Part shown: positions 1 through 9,454 of the stretch, in pieces
How the letters are laid out: each line of letters opens with the position of its first letter
How positions within the stretch are numbered: the first letter of the stretch is position 1
Program-made: the position numbers and the translations under genes
The notes under the pieces: generated by a model
The model's database searches: none
What the model saw: only the letters and a program-made list of their open reading frames with translations
What the model was told of the DNA's origin: nothing
From: JBDHHQ01 sp039586035
GTDB lineage: Bacteria; Gemmatimonadota; Gemmatimonadetes; Longimicrobiales; Gaopeijiaceae
DNA length: 64,000 nt
NCBI GenBank assembly: GCA_039586035.1
Contig: JBDHLD010000001.1
Span: forward strand, 1 to 64,000
Reading direction: 5' to 3'

Positions 1-1
1 G

Positions 2-724
2 GTGGCCCGCCTGGAGCGCCTGGTGGCTGCCGAGGCCGTGCCGGCACGCCGCCTCGAGGAGGCCCGGCACGACCTCGCGGTCGCCCAGGCCCAGCTCGAA
101 GCGCTCGGCGCCGGGGAGGAAGACGGGTACACGCTCACGCTGCGGTCTCCCATCGAAGGGACCGTGACGCGCAGGGAGTTCGTCCTGGGCCAGCGGGTGG
201 ACGCGGGTGCGCACCTGCTCACCATCATGGACGCGCGCCGCCTGCACGTCCGCTTCCATGTGCCGGCCTCACAGTCCGGCGCGCTCACCGGGCTCAGGAG
301 CGCTACGTTCTCGCCCGAAGGATCGGACGCGGTCATGAGGGCCGACCGGGTCGTGGCCGTCGGGTCCGCCCTCGACCCCGTGCGCCGCACGGTGCCCGTG
401 ACCCTGGAGGTGGACAACCGGGACGACGTCCTGAAGGCCGGCATGCTGGTCATGGGCAGGCTCCTTATGGGCGACGGCGAGGCCGGCGTGGTCGTTCCGT
501 CGAGCGCCGTCCGCGACGAGGACGGGCTCCTGGTGGCGTACGTCCAGATTGGTGGAGAGACCTTCGAGAGGCGTGCGGTGGAGCTCGGCGCCACGGACGG
601 GGAGTGGACCGTCGTTCGCGCCGGCGTCCGTCGTGGTGAGCGGGTGGTCACGCGAGGCGCCTACTCCATCAAGCTGAGCTCCCTCAACACCAGCGAGATC
701 TCGGATCATGGCCACCCCCACTAG
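2..724 (+). CDS. RND efflux periplasmic adaptor subunit (HlyD/CusB-like), 5' partial
   Basis: This is the C-terminal part of a membrane-fusion adaptor that would link an inner-membrane RND pump to an outer-membrane channel. The visible part has the end of a coiled-coil hairpin, a lipoyl half with the motif LRSPIEGTVTRREFVLGQRV, then beta-barrel and membrane-proximal domains. The protein ends in a histidine-rich tail (DHGHPH), as in CusB/CzcB-type adaptors, which hints at metal handling. The true start lies before the window. The RND pump gene follows at once, so the two form an operon. Confidence 0.9.
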   Translation: MARLERLVAAEAVPARRLEEARHDLAVAQAQLEALGAGEEDGYTLTLRSPIEGTVTRREFVLGQRVDAGAHLLTIMDARRLHVRFHVPASQSGALTGLRSATFSPEGSDAVMRADRVVAVGSALDPVRRTVPVTLEVDNRDDVLKAGMLVMGRLLMGDGEAGVVVPSSAVRDEDGLLVAYVQIGGETFERRAVELGATDGEWTVVRAGVRRGERVVTRGAYSIKLSSLNTSEISDHGHPH

Positions 725-758
725 TGGCCTGGTGGGAGATCCGCGTGGCTCGTCTCTC

Positions 759-3700
759 ATGGACCGCGTGATCGCGTGGTCCCTGGGGCATCAGTTGATC
801 ACGCTGCTGGCAGCGCTGGGCATCTTGATCGGTGGTGGCGTCGTGGCCCTGACCATTCCGGTCGACGTGTTCCCAGACCTCACGGCTCCCACGGTGACGG
901 TTCTGGCCGAAGCCCACGGCATGGCCGCGGAGGAGGTGGAGCGGCTCGTCACCTTCCCCATCGAGACGGCAGTAAATGGTTCGGCCGGTGTGCGCCGCGT
1001 GCGCTCCTCCTCGTCCCAGGGCATCAGCATCGTCTGGGTGGAGTTCGACTGGGGCACGGACGTGTACCGCGCCCGTCAGATCGTCGGCGAGAAGCTCCAG
1101 CTGGTGACTGCGCAGCTGCCGGAGGACATGCCACCTCCGATTCTGGCGCCCATCACGTCCATCATGGGCGAGATCATGCTGGTGGGCATGACCGGCCAGG
1201 GCGTGTCCGAGATGGACGTGCGGACCGAGGCCGACTGGACCGTCCGCAAGCGCCTCCTGGCCATCTCCGGGGTCTCCCAGGTCATCCCCATCGGGGGGCA
1301 GGTGCGGCAGTACCAGGTCCTGGTCGACCCGGGCCGGATGGCGGCGCTGGGTGTCACGCTGACCGAGGTCCTGCGAGCGGCCCGTGAATCGAACGCGGTC
1401 GCCTCGGGCGGCGTGTACCTGTCCGAGGGGATGGAGGTCCTCATCCGTGGACTGGGGCGGGCCACATCCACCGACGACATCGCCCAGACGGTGGTGACCC
1501 TGCGGAACGGCACGCCGGTGCGCCTGGTCGACGTGGCGCGGGTGGAGATCGGACCACGGCCCCGCATCGGCACGGGCTCGGTCAACGCCTCGCCGGCGGT
1601 GATCCTGTCCATTCAAAAGCAGCCGGGCGTGAACACCCTGGAGCTCACCGAGCGGATCAACGAGGAGCTGGACATACTCCAGGGCCAGCTTCCGGCGGGG
1701 ATTCGCATCGAGCGCGAGATCTTTCGCCAGGCCGACTTCATCGAGTTGGCCGTCGCCAACGTCGTGGAGGCGCTGCGCGACGGCGCCATCCTGGTCGTGG
1801 TGGTTCTCTTCCTGTTCTTGTGGAACCTCCGCACCACGGGCATCTCCGTCCTGGCGATCCCCCTCTCGTTGGCGGTCGCGGTCATCCTCCTCCGGATCCT
1901 GGGGATCACCATCAACACGATGACGCTGGGTGGGATGGCCATCGCCATCGGCGCCCTGGTGGACGACGCGATCATCGACGTGGAGAACACCTTCCGCCGC
2001 CTCCGCGAGAATCGGCGTGCGCCCGAGTCGGAGCGTCGCTCGGCGCTCGTGGTCACCTACGAGGCCGCCCGGGAGGTGCGCGGTCCCATCGTGAACGCCA
2101 CCGCCATCATCACGGTCGTGTTCCTGCCGCTGTTCTTCCTGGCAGGCGTCGAAGGACGGATGCTCAGGCCGCTGGGCATCGCGTACATCCTGAGCATCCT
2201 GGCGTCCCTGGCGGTGGCCGTCACGGTGACGCCCGTGCTGTGTTACCTGCTTCTTCCGTCCGCGCCCGTCATGGCCGAGCAGCGGGACAGCTGGCTGGTG
2301 CGCGGCCTCAAGAGCGCCTATCGGCCGGTGCTCGACTCGGCCCTCCGCTTCCCAGGAGGCGTGGCGCTGGTGGCAACGGCGGGCGTGGTCGCGACGCTGG
2401 CGGCGTTTCCGTTTCTGGGCCGGGGATTCCTTCCAGAGTTCCAGGAAGGGACGCTGACGGTGTCCGCGGTCACCGTGCCCGGCACCGGTATCGTGGAGTC
2501 GGATCAGCTCGGCGCTCGCGTCGAGCAGGTGCTTCTGGCCCATCCGGCTGTGATCTCCACTGCCCGTCGCACGGGCCGCGCCGAGCTGGACGAGCATGCG
2601 CAAGGGGTCAACGCAGCCGAGATCGACGTGCGGTTGGACCTGGCGGTGGCGCCCGTGGATGAAGTCATGGCCGAGCTCCGGGAGAGCGTGACGATCGTTC
2701 CGGGTGTGAACATCACGATCGGCCAACCCATCGGGCACCGCATCGACCACATGCTCTCGGGCACCCGGGCGGCCATCGCGGTCAAGATCTTCGGAACGGA
2801 CCTGTACCGGCTACGCGGCCTGGGCGAATCGGTCCGCGCGGCCGTGGAGCCGATCCCGGGCGTGGCGGACCTGGCGGTGGAGCAGCAGTCCGATGTGCCC
2901 CAGCTCCGCATTCGCGCCGATCGACCCGCCATGGCTCGATTCGGCGTGACCCCCACGCTGTTGGCCGAGGCGGTGGACGTGGCGTTCAACGGCGAGGTGG
3001 TATCGCAGGTGCTGGAGGGACAGAGTGCCTTCGATCTGGTCGTTCGCTACCCCAGCGAGCTGCGCAACGCCCAGCACCGGATCGCCGCGGCCCGGGTCGA
3101 TGCGCCGCTCGGCGGCAGCGTCCCGATCTCCGAGCTCGCGGACGTCGCGTTGGACCGTGGGCCCAACGTCATCAGCCGGGAAGACGTTCAGCGGAAGATC
3201 GTGGTGCAGGCCAACGTGCAGGGCAGGGACGTGGGCAGCGTGGTGGAGGACATCCAGTCCGCGGTGGCGGCCGGGGTCACCCTGCCCGAAGGCTACTACG
3301 TCGAGTACGGCGGTCAGTTCGAAAGCGGCAGGGCCGCGGCCCGGGCGATCGGATTGCTGTCGCTGGCCGCGGTGGGCGCCATCTTCCTCATACTGTTCCA
3401 CGAGTTCGGCAGCGCCCGCCTCGCCCTGCTGGTCATGGTCAACCTGCCGCTGGCGTTGATCGGCGGGGTGCTGGCCACATGGCTCATGGGGGGCGTGCTG
3501 AACGTGGCCACGATGGTGGGCTTCATAACGCTCTTCGGGATCGCGGTGCGCAACGGCATTCTGCTGGTGAGCCACTTCGGTAACCTGGTGGCCGAGGGCA
3601 GACCGTTGGGGGAGGCGGTGGTGCAGGGGTCCATGGAGCGCCTGAACCCCATCCTCATGACCGCGCTCACCGCTGCGTTGGCCCTGATCCCCCTGGCGCT

Positions 3701-3902
3701 CGGCGGCGGCGAGCCCGGGAAGGAGATTCAGGCGCCCTTGGCCGTGGTGGTGCTCGGTGGGCTACTCACGTCCACCTTCCTCAACATGTTGGTGGTGCCG
3801 GCGCTGTACCTCAGGTGGGGCGGGGTGCCCGATCAGTCATTGGACGTGGCGCAGTCGGCGGTGGCCGGGCTCGCCTCCGCATCGGCGCCACGCAATCGAT
3901 GA
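759..3902 (+). CDS. RND efflux pump inner-membrane subunit, CusA/CzcA-like
   Basis: A full-length proton-driven RND pump of 1047 residues, the same size as CusA. It has the usual N-terminal membrane helix, two large periplasmic loops and two blocks of transmembrane helices. The TM4 motif reads GALVDDAIIDVEN, with Asp402, Asp403 and Glu409. This acidic pair resembles the drug-type (AcrB) motif rather than the DFG...VDG...VEN motif of classical CzcA, so metal specificity is not certain. An in-frame ATG at 708 overlaps the adaptor gene; ATG 759 was chosen because it begins at the usual family N-terminus. The stop overlaps the next ATG (ATGA), so the downstream permease is translationally coupled. 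Confidence 0.9.
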   Translation: MDRVIAWSLGHQLITLLAALGILIGGGVVALTIPVDVFPDLTAPTVTVLAEAHGMAAEEVERLVTFPIETAVNGSAGVRRVRSSSSQGISIVWVEFDWGTDVYRARQIVGEKLQLVTAQLPEDMPPPILAPITSIMGEIMLVGMTGQGVSEMDVRTEADWTVRKRLLAISGVSQVIPIGGQVRQYQVLVDPGRMAALGVTLTEVLRAARESNAVASGGVYLSEGMEVLIRGLGRATSTDDIAQTVVTLRNGTPVRLVDVARVEIGPRPRIGTGSVNASPAVILSIQKQPGVNTLELTERINEELDILQGQLPAGIRIEREIFRQADFIELAVANVVEALRDGAILVVVVLFLFLWNLRTTGISVLAIPLSLAVAVILLRILGITINTMTLGGMAIAIGALVDDAIIDVENTFRRLRENRRAPESERRSALVVTYEAAREVRGPIVNATAIITVVFLPLFFLAGVEGRMLRPLGIAYILSILASLAVAVTVTPVLCYLLLPSAPVMAEQRDSWLVRGLKSAYRPVLDSALRFPGGVALVATAGVVATLAAFPFLGRGFLPEFQEGTLTVSAVTVPGTGIVESDQLGARVEQVLLAHPAVISTARRTGRAELDEHAQGVNAAEIDVRLDLAVAPVDEVMAELRESVTIVPGVNITIGQPIGHRIDHMLSGTRAAIAVKIFGTDLYRLRGLGESVRAAVEPIPGVADLAVEQQSDVPQLRIRADRPAMARFGVTPTLLAEAVDVAFNGEVVSQVLEGQSAFDLVVRYPSELRNAQHRIAAARVDAPLGGSVPISELADVALDRGPNVISREDVQRKIVVQANVQGRDVGSVVEDIQSAVAAGVTLPEGYYVEYGGQFESGRAAARAIGLLSLAAVGAIFLILFHEFGSARLALLVMVNLPLALIGGVLATWLMGGVLNVATMVGFITLFGIAVRNGILLVSHFGNLVAEGRPLGEAVVQGSMERLNPILMTALTAALALIPLALGGGEPGKEIQAPLAVVVLGGLLTSTFLNMLVVPALYLRWGGVPDQSLDVAQSAVAGLASASAPRNR

Positions 3903-6310
3903 ACGATCTCAGACTCGCCTTCCGCTCTCTGGTCGTCCGGCCCGGTTTCTCGTCGGTCGTGGTCGCCACGCTCGCCATCGGCGTCGGGATCAACACGGCG
4001 ATCTTCAGCGTCGTCGATGGCGTCCTCCTGAAGCCCCTCCCGTACCGGCAATCCGAACGGATCGTCACGCTCTGGGAGTCCAATCCCCAGCTCGACGTGG
4101 CCCAGGACCGTGTGGCGGCGGCCACTTTCACGGATTGGGCCGAGCGGTCCCGTAGCTTCAGCGCTCTGGGCGCCTACAACTTCGAGGACTTCCTCCTCGA
4201 GAGCACCGGTGAGCCCGAGCAGATCCCCGGCGCGCGGCTCTCACCGACCGTCTTCGACGTCATCGGCGTGCAGCCCGCGCTCGGGCGGGCTTTCGACGCG
4301 ACGGAAGCCCAACCCGGAAACGATCGGGTCGTGATTCTCGGCCATGCCTTCTGGCTCCGGCAGTTCGGAGGCGACCAGGGGGCGCTCGGTCGCTCCGTGA
4401 CGTTGGACGGCGAGCCCTACACCGTGGTGGGCGTGATGCCGGAGCGCTTCCAGTTCCCACCCGGAGCCGCGGACGTGGCCGTTTGGACGCCGTTGGCCAT
4501 CGGCGCTCGCGTCTTCACGGTCCGCGCCATGCGGGTCTATTACGTGGTGGCCCAACTCGCCCCGGGCGTGAGCGTCGAGCAGGCCCGGGCCGAGATGGAC
4601 GGGATCGCGCGGGAGATCGCTCAGGAGAACCCCGACTCCAATCGGGGATGGGGCGTCGACGTCACCCCGGCTCTCGAGCAGGTGGTGGGCAACGTGCGCC
4701 TGCTCCTCGGCGTCCTGGCCGGATCCGCGGGCCTGGTGCTGTTGATCGCTTGCGTGAACATCTCCAACCTCTTGTTGGTCCGGTCCATCGGGCAGAGCCG
4801 GGAGTTCGCGCTCCGGGCCACCCTGGGTGCGGGCGGGTGGCGCCTGCTGCGGCGCTCGCTCTCCGAGAGCCTGGTCCTCGCCGGGGGCGGCGGCGCCGTG
4901 GGGCTCGGGGTGGGGGTAGCAGGCGTGCAGGTTCTCAGGCGCTTCCTGCCGCCGGATCTCCCCCGCGTGGACCAGGTGGGCGTGGACCTCCGGGTGCTGG
5001 CGTTCGCCGCCGCGGCGAGCCTGCTCGCGGGCGTGATCTTCGGGCTCTATCCGGCCTTCCGCGCCATGCGCCCCGATCTTGCGCAGGTGCTCCAGGAGAG
5101 CGGACGGAGCGGCGCCGGGGGGCGCCACTTCCGCCGCGTTCTCGACGGATTGGTCTCTGGCCAGGTGGCCCTGGCCCTGCTGCTCCTCGTCGGAGCCGGC
5201 GTCACCATCCGCAGCATGGTCAACCTGCTGCGCGTCGACCCGGGGTTCCGGGTGGAGGGCGTTCTTTCGGTGGCCCTCTCTTTGCCCGAGAACGCGTACC
5301 CCGGGCGGGACGAGCAGATCGTGCTGCTCAACGAGCTCGTCGACCGGGTCGAGGCGGTCCCCGACGTCGCCATCGCCTCCACCGTGTCGACCCTGCCCAT
5401 GAGTCCCCTGGGGATCGACTTCGATCTGCCCATCGAGATCGAGGGAAGGGATGCGCCCTCCCCGGCGGAGCGCCCCCGCGCCGGGTATCGGTCCGTCATG
5501 CCGGGCTACTTCGAAGCGTTGGGCATCCCGCTGGTGCGCGGTCGACTCCTGGACCGCTTCGATCGTGAGGAGGGGAGGCCGGTCATGGTCCTCAACGAAA
5601 CGGCAGAGCGCTTGCTGTTTCCCGGCGAGGATCCCTTGGGCCGGATTCTGGGCGTGCCTATGGCGGGCCGCATCGAGATCGTGGGCGTCGTCGCGGACGT
5701 GCTCCACGGCGGCCTCGACGCCGAGGTCGTACCGGAGCTGTTCGTCTCGCACATGAACTTCCCGCTGAGAGATACCCATTTGGTGGTGCGAGCCGAGGAC
5801 GGCGCCGACATGGCCACGCTCGCTCCACGTGTTCGGCAGGCCATCCGCGCCGTCGATCCCCGGCTTCCGATCGTTCGGATCGCGAGCATGGAGGAGCTGA
5901 TCGCCGTGTCGTTGGCTCGTCCGCGGTTCAACATGGCCCTCCTGATGGCCTTCGCGGGCTGCGCCCTGGTGCTGGCCGGCATCGGGATCTACGGCGTGGT
6001 GGCATACTCGGTGGCGCAGCGATCTACCGAGATGGGCATCCGCATGGCTCTGGGATCGGATCGGTGGCGCACATTCCGCCTGGTGGTCGGTCAGACGCTG
6101 GCATTCGTGGCGGCGGGCGCGGCCGTCGGCGTGTTGGGCGCCTTCGCCGTCAGCCGTCTGGTCCGGGGCATCCTGTTCGGGGTGGGCCCACTGGACCCGG
6201 TGACGCTGGCCACGGTCGTGACCGTCCTGGCCCTCGTGGCGACCGTGGCGGCGGGGCTCCCCGCGTGGCGGGGCGTTCGGACCGCGCCGGCCCGTGCCCT
6301 CAGTCCTTGA
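3899..6310 (+). CDS. ADOP-family ABC transporter permease (MacB/FtsX-like)
   Basis: An 803-residue orphan permease with the duplicated MacB plan. A first transmembrane helix follows the motif AFRSLVVRPGF, then come a periplasmic MacB_PCD domain, a three-helix FtsX block (about 270-400), a second periplasmic domain and a second FtsX block (about 685-790) with the signature STEMGIRMALGSDRWR. The ATG overlaps the stop of the RND pump. No ABC ATPase gene lies nearby. The 3' end overlaps the convergent ADOP gene by 11 bp. Substrate is unknown; operon position suggests a link to the RND efflux system. Confidence 0.88.
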   Translation: MNDLRLAFRSLVVRPGFSSVVVATLAIGVGINTAIFSVVDGVLLKPLPYRQSERIVTLWESNPQLDVAQDRVAAATFTDWAERSRSFSALGAYNFEDFLLESTGEPEQIPGARLSPTVFDVIGVQPALGRAFDATEAQPGNDRVVILGHAFWLRQFGGDQGALGRSVTLDGEPYTVVGVMPERFQFPPGAADVAVWTPLAIGARVFTVRAMRVYYVVAQLAPGVSVEQARAEMDGIAREIAQENPDSNRGWGVDVTPALEQVVGNVRLLLGVLAGSAGLVLLIACVNISNLLLVRSIGQSREFALRATLGAGGWRLLRRSLSESLVLAGGGGAVGLGVGVAGVQVLRRFLPPDLPRVDQVGVDLRVLAFAAAASLLAGVIFGLYPAFRAMRPDLAQVLQESGRSGAGGRHFRRVLDGLVSGQVALALLLLVGAGVTIRSMVNLLRVDPGFRVEGVLSVALSLPENAYPGRDEQIVLLNELVDRVEAVPDVAIASTVSTLPMSPLGIDFDLPIEIEGRDAPSPAERPRAGYRSVMPGYFEALGIPLVRGRLLDRFDREEGRPVMVLNETAERLLFPGEDPLGRILGVPMAGRIEIVGVVADVLHGGLDAEVVPELFVSHMNFPLRDTHLVVRAEDGADMATLAPRVRQAIRAVDPRLPIVRIASMEELIAVSLARPRFNMALLMAFAGCALVLAGIGIYGVVAYSVAQRSTEMGIRMALGSDRWRTFRLVVGQTLAFVAAGAAVGVLGAFAVSRLVRGILFGVGPLDPVTLATVVTVLALVATVAAGLPAWRGVRTAPARALSP

Positions 6311-9035
6311 GCGCCTCGATGGGGTCGACCCGAGCGGCGCGCAGCGCGGGCAACGCCGCCGCGACCCCGGAGGCCGCCAGAAGCACCAGCGCAAGGCCCA
6401 CGAGCAATCCGGGACCGGCGGTCTCCACGCCGAAGACCGCGGTCTTGAGTAAGCCGTTCAGGCCCACGGCAGCCGCCAGGCCGAGCAGCACGCCGGCCGC
6501 GGTCAGCTTCAGGGCGTTCCTGAGCACCAGGCCCGTCACCTCCGAGGGGTGGGCGCCCAGGGCGATGCGGGTGCCGATCTCCCGGGAGCGGGTGCTGACG
6601 TTGTAGGAGAGCATCCCGAAGACCCCGAGTCCGGCCAGCAGGAGGCCGAAGCCCGCGAACACCGTGCCCACCGCCGCGCCGAGGCGGTCCTGGGAGATGT
6701 TCTCGGCTCGAAGCGAAGCCATGGTCCTCAGCTCGTACACCGCCAGATTGGGGTCCACGGACCGGACGGCGGCCCGGGCCCCGTCCAGCACCGAGCCGTC
6801 GGCCGCCCGCACCATGAAGTGCAGGTTCTCGGACGATCGGGCCGTGGGGTCCTGCGTGTATGGGAGGTACCAGGTCTCGCTGTAGTCGCCGTTCTCCTCG
6901 ACGTCTCCGACCACACCGACGATCGTCCGCCACTCGCCCGACGGGCGATCGATGCGAACGCGCTTGCCGACGGCGTCCTGGTCCGGCCAGAACCGGTTGG
7001 CCAACGCCTCGTCCACCACCACCGTCGGCGCCGTGCCTGGCGCGTCCCGACCGTCGAAGTCCCGACCCTTCAAGAGGGGCGTGCCGGTCGTCTCGAAGTA
7101 CCCCGGTCCCACCATGCGGTGGTGGATCAGATGCGTCGAGCCCTCCGGTTGGGGCTGCCCCTCCACGGCGAGCGGCGCACCCCAATCGCCGCAACAGAGC
7201 GGGTTGACGGTGGTGTAGGCGGCCGATTCCACCCCGGGAACGCCCTCGATGGCCTCTTCCAGCCGCCTCACGATGTCGAGGCGGGCATCGGCGGCCGAAA
7301 AGCGTGGTTGCTCGACCGAGACCCGCAGCGTGAAGAGGTCGTCGACCCGGAACCCGAGGTCCTGGGCGTTCAGGCGCTCGAAATGGTCGAAGAGAACCCC
7401 GGCTCCCACCAGCAGGGAGAGGGAGAGCGCGAGCTGAGCCACGACGAGACCCCGTTGCACGCCGGTACCGCCGGCCGAGCCCGTGCGGCCGCCCTCCTTC
7501 AGCACCTGAGACGGTTCCGTGCGCGTGCCCCGGACGGCGGCCATGAGGCCGAACGCCATGCCGGCCGCGACCGAAAGACCCAGGGAGAAGAGGAGCAGCT
7601 CGCCGCTCAGTTTCAGACCGGACATGTCGAGCTGGCTGCGCATCACGTCTGGCACGAGCACGCTCATGGCGTCGCCGAGCCAGAGGGCCATGACCAGTCC
7701 CAGAGCGCCGCCCGCCACGAACAGCAGCACGGTCTCCACCATGAACCCGCGGATCTCACGGAGCCTACCGGCTCCGAGGGCGACCCGGATGCCCACCTCG
7801 CGTTGACGGCTGACGAAACGAGCCACGAACAGGTTGGTGACGTTCACACACGCGAGCAGCAGCAGGAATCCCACGGAGGCCATGAGCGCCAACAAGACGC
7901 TGTCCTCGTTCCTGATGAAGTCGCCCCGCAGCGACTCGGCGTTCAGGAACAGGTCCGTATTGGTGTCGGGTCGTGACTGTTGCAGACCGGTGGCGATCCG
8001 GTCGAGGTCGCGGCGGGCTTCCTCCAGCGTGGTCGCCTCCGACATGCGGCCCACGACGTTGAGGTCATGCGAGGTGCCGTCCGCGGGATCCCACCGCCAG
8101 GGCACCCAGAGGTCCGCGTCGTAGGGGTAGCGGAAGCGTGGCTGCAGCACCCCGGCAATCGTGAGCACCCCGGCGTCATAGTCGATCTGGCGACCGACGA
8201 CGGCAGGGTCCGCCCCGAAGCGGGATTCCCAGAGGGAGTGGGAGATCAGCGCGACCTGAGCGTCGGGTCCCAATCGCTCTTCGTCTGGCGTGAAGAGCCT
8301 GCCGATGCGAGGCCGGACACCCAGCAGCTGCCCCCAGCCTTCGGAGACGCGGATCACGTTGACCCGTTGGGCGACCTCGCCGCCCGTGAGCACGTGATTC
8401 ACGCCGCCGGCCGCGACCACCCCGTCGAGGGTGGTGCTCTGCTCACGGATGGTGATGAAGTCGAGGGGAGACATGTTGAAGATGCGTGGCTCGCCGCCGG
8501 CGGTGACCTGGCGATCCCTGAGCCGAAGCAGCTGGCCGTCGTCCTCGAACGGTAGGGCGCCGGTGAACACGGTGCCGGCAAGACCGAACAGGGCCGTGGC
8601 GCCACCGATGGCGATCCCCAGGGTCGCGAGAACGGACAACACGAAGCCGGGGCTGCGGCGGAAGCTGCGAAGGGACGTGCGGACGTCTGCCCAGAGCTCG
8701 TCGAAGTGCCGCGCCAGCCGGGACGACGCGACCGCGGGGACGTGGGCGGCTCGCAGGGCGTCTCGGGCAGGCGGATCGCTCGCAGCCGTCAGGCGCGCCA
8801 CCATGATCCAACGGTCCCGTGCGTCCGCCGTGATCACGGCGCGGGCGTTGCCCACCCGCACCGCATAGCTTCTGTCGCCCAGTGACCGGGCGTTTGGGGG
8901 CAAGCCATCGGACGCCAGGCGATCGAGCAGGTCGGCCAGGTGCGCCCGCACGACGGGCGGGGCTTCCCTCACCTCGCGGGCTGCGTCCCGACTGAGCTCG
9001 ACCCGCCACGAAGGACCCGGTGCCTGCGCGCTCAT
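6300..9035 (-). CDS. RelE/ParE-like toxin domain fused to ADOP-family permease
   Basis: One continuous 911-residue frame. Residues 8-82 read as a RelE/ParE toxin fold: a first strand WRVELS, two helices with AAREVREAPPVVRAHLADLL, then the core strands SYAVRVGNARAVITAD and RWIMVARL. Residues 83-110 form a linker. From about 111 a complete ADOP permease follows (LWADVRTSLRSFRRSPGF, then two MacB_PCD/FtsX halves). The start ATG overlaps the stop of the upstream Phd antitoxin gene (ATGA), the usual layout of an antitoxin-toxin pair, which supports this start and the toxin identity. The usual C-terminal catalytic Arg/Tyr tail of RelE toxins is not evident, so the domain may be inactive or only bind the antitoxin. 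Confidence 0.85.
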   Translation of the reverse strand: MSAQAPGPSWRVELSRDAAREVREAPPVVRAHLADLLDRLASDGLPPNARSLGDRSYAVRVGNARAVITADARDRWIMVARLTAASDPPARDALRAAHVPAVASSRLARHFDELWADVRTSLRSFRRSPGFVLSVLATLGIAIGGATALFGLAGTVFTGALPFEDDGQLLRLRDRQVTAGGEPRIFNMSPLDFITIREQSTTLDGVVAAGGVNHVLTGGEVAQRVNVIRVSEGWGQLLGVRPRIGRLFTPDEERLGPDAQVALISHSLWESRFGADPAVVGRQIDYDAGVLTIAGVLQPRFRYPYDADLWVPWRWDPADGTSHDLNVVGRMSEATTLEEARRDLDRIATGLQQSRPDTNTDLFLNAESLRGDFIRNEDSVLLALMASVGFLLLLACVNVTNLFVARFVSRQREVGIRVALGAGRLREIRGFMVETVLLFVAGGALGLVMALWLGDAMSVLVPDVMRSQLDMSGLKLSGELLLFSLGLSVAAGMAFGLMAAVRGTRTEPSQVLKEGGRTGSAGGTGVQRGLVVAQLALSLSLLVGAGVLFDHFERLNAQDLGFRVDDLFTLRVSVEQPRFSAADARLDIVRRLEEAIEGVPGVESAAYTTVNPLCCGDWGAPLAVEGQPQPEGSTHLIHHRMVGPGYFETTGTPLLKGRDFDGRDAPGTAPTVVVDEALANRFWPDQDAVGKRVRIDRPSGEWRTIVGVVGDVEENGDYSETWYLPYTQDPTARSSENLHFMVRAADGSVLDGARAAVRSVDPNLAVYELRTMASLRAENISQDRLGAAVGTVFAGFGLLLAGLGVFGMLSYNVSTRSREIGTRIALGAHPSEVTGLVLRNALKLTAAGVLLGLAAAVGLNGLLKTAVFGVETAGPGLLVGLALVLLAASGVAAALPALRAARVDPIEALKD

Positions 9036-9292
9036 CTTGAAAGACCCAACTCGCGCTTGAGGTCGCTCCACCCGACGGCCTGTCCAGCGTCCTTCTCGCC
9101 GAGGGCGTCGGCGATATCGTGCTGGCCCGCCATCTCCCGGATTCTGTCGAGGAACGAGAGGTCCTCGATGGGGACGAGGGCGCACAGCTGCTTGCCGTGG
9201 CGGGTCAGGACGACGCGCTCTTTGCCGTACGCCACCCGGTTGACGAGGTCGGCGAGGTTCTTGCGCGCTTCTGCGGTGGAGATGTCGCTCAT
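9032..9292 (-). CDS. Phd/YefM-family antitoxin
   Basis: An 86-residue antitoxin beginning MSDISTAEARKNLADLVNRV, with the conserved strand-turn VVLTRHGKQLCALVPIEDL of the DNA-binding Phd fold. Its acidic, flexible C-terminal part ends in WSDLKRELGL, a common toxin-binding tail. It would neutralise the RelE-like domain encoded next and repress its own promoter. The ATG at 9292 was preferred to one 39 nt upstream because the protein then begins at the family N-terminus. Its stop overlaps the start of the toxin-permease fusion. Confidence 0.9.
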   Translation of the reverse strand: MSDISTAEARKNLADLVNRVAYGKERVVLTRHGKQLCALVPIEDLSFLDRIREMAGQHDIADALGEKDAGQAVGWSDLKRELGLSR

Positions 9293-9322
9293 GTCGTGGC
9301 CTTGATCATGGGTATGGCTGAA

Positions 9323-9332
9323 TTTGTACAAA
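9323..9332. promoter_or_regulatory. TTTGTACAAA palindrome, probable YefM-type operator
   Basis: A perfect 10-bp palindrome with TGTACA at its centre, in an AT-rich patch about 31 bp upstream of the antitoxin start. The hexamer TGTACA is the known core of YefM-YoeB operators in Escherichia coli. It would lie in or beside the -10 region of a minus-strand promoter (TTGCAC about 16 bp further upstream), a good place for autorepression. The match to the YefM core is seen; binding is inferred. Confidence 0.6.
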
Positions 9333-9454
9333 AGTTACGTTTCGTGCAAGAGCGCCCAGGTCTTGGACGGGCTCTGGTCACCAGGTCGAGGCCGACGGCG
9401 GGGCGGGTGAGCAGTGGGGGGGCGCTGGGGAGGTCGCCCCGGACGGTTCGCGGG

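Noticed and set aside
684..2750. Long minus-strand open frame opposite the RND pump gene
   Set aside because: It is antisense to a well-recognised protein, has low-complexity His/Asp/Arg-rich composition and matches no family; such shadow frames are common in GC-rich DNA.
4241..6394. 717-codon minus-strand open frame opposite the first ADOP gene
   Set aside because: The composition is shadow-like and the plus-strand permease is a clear family member.
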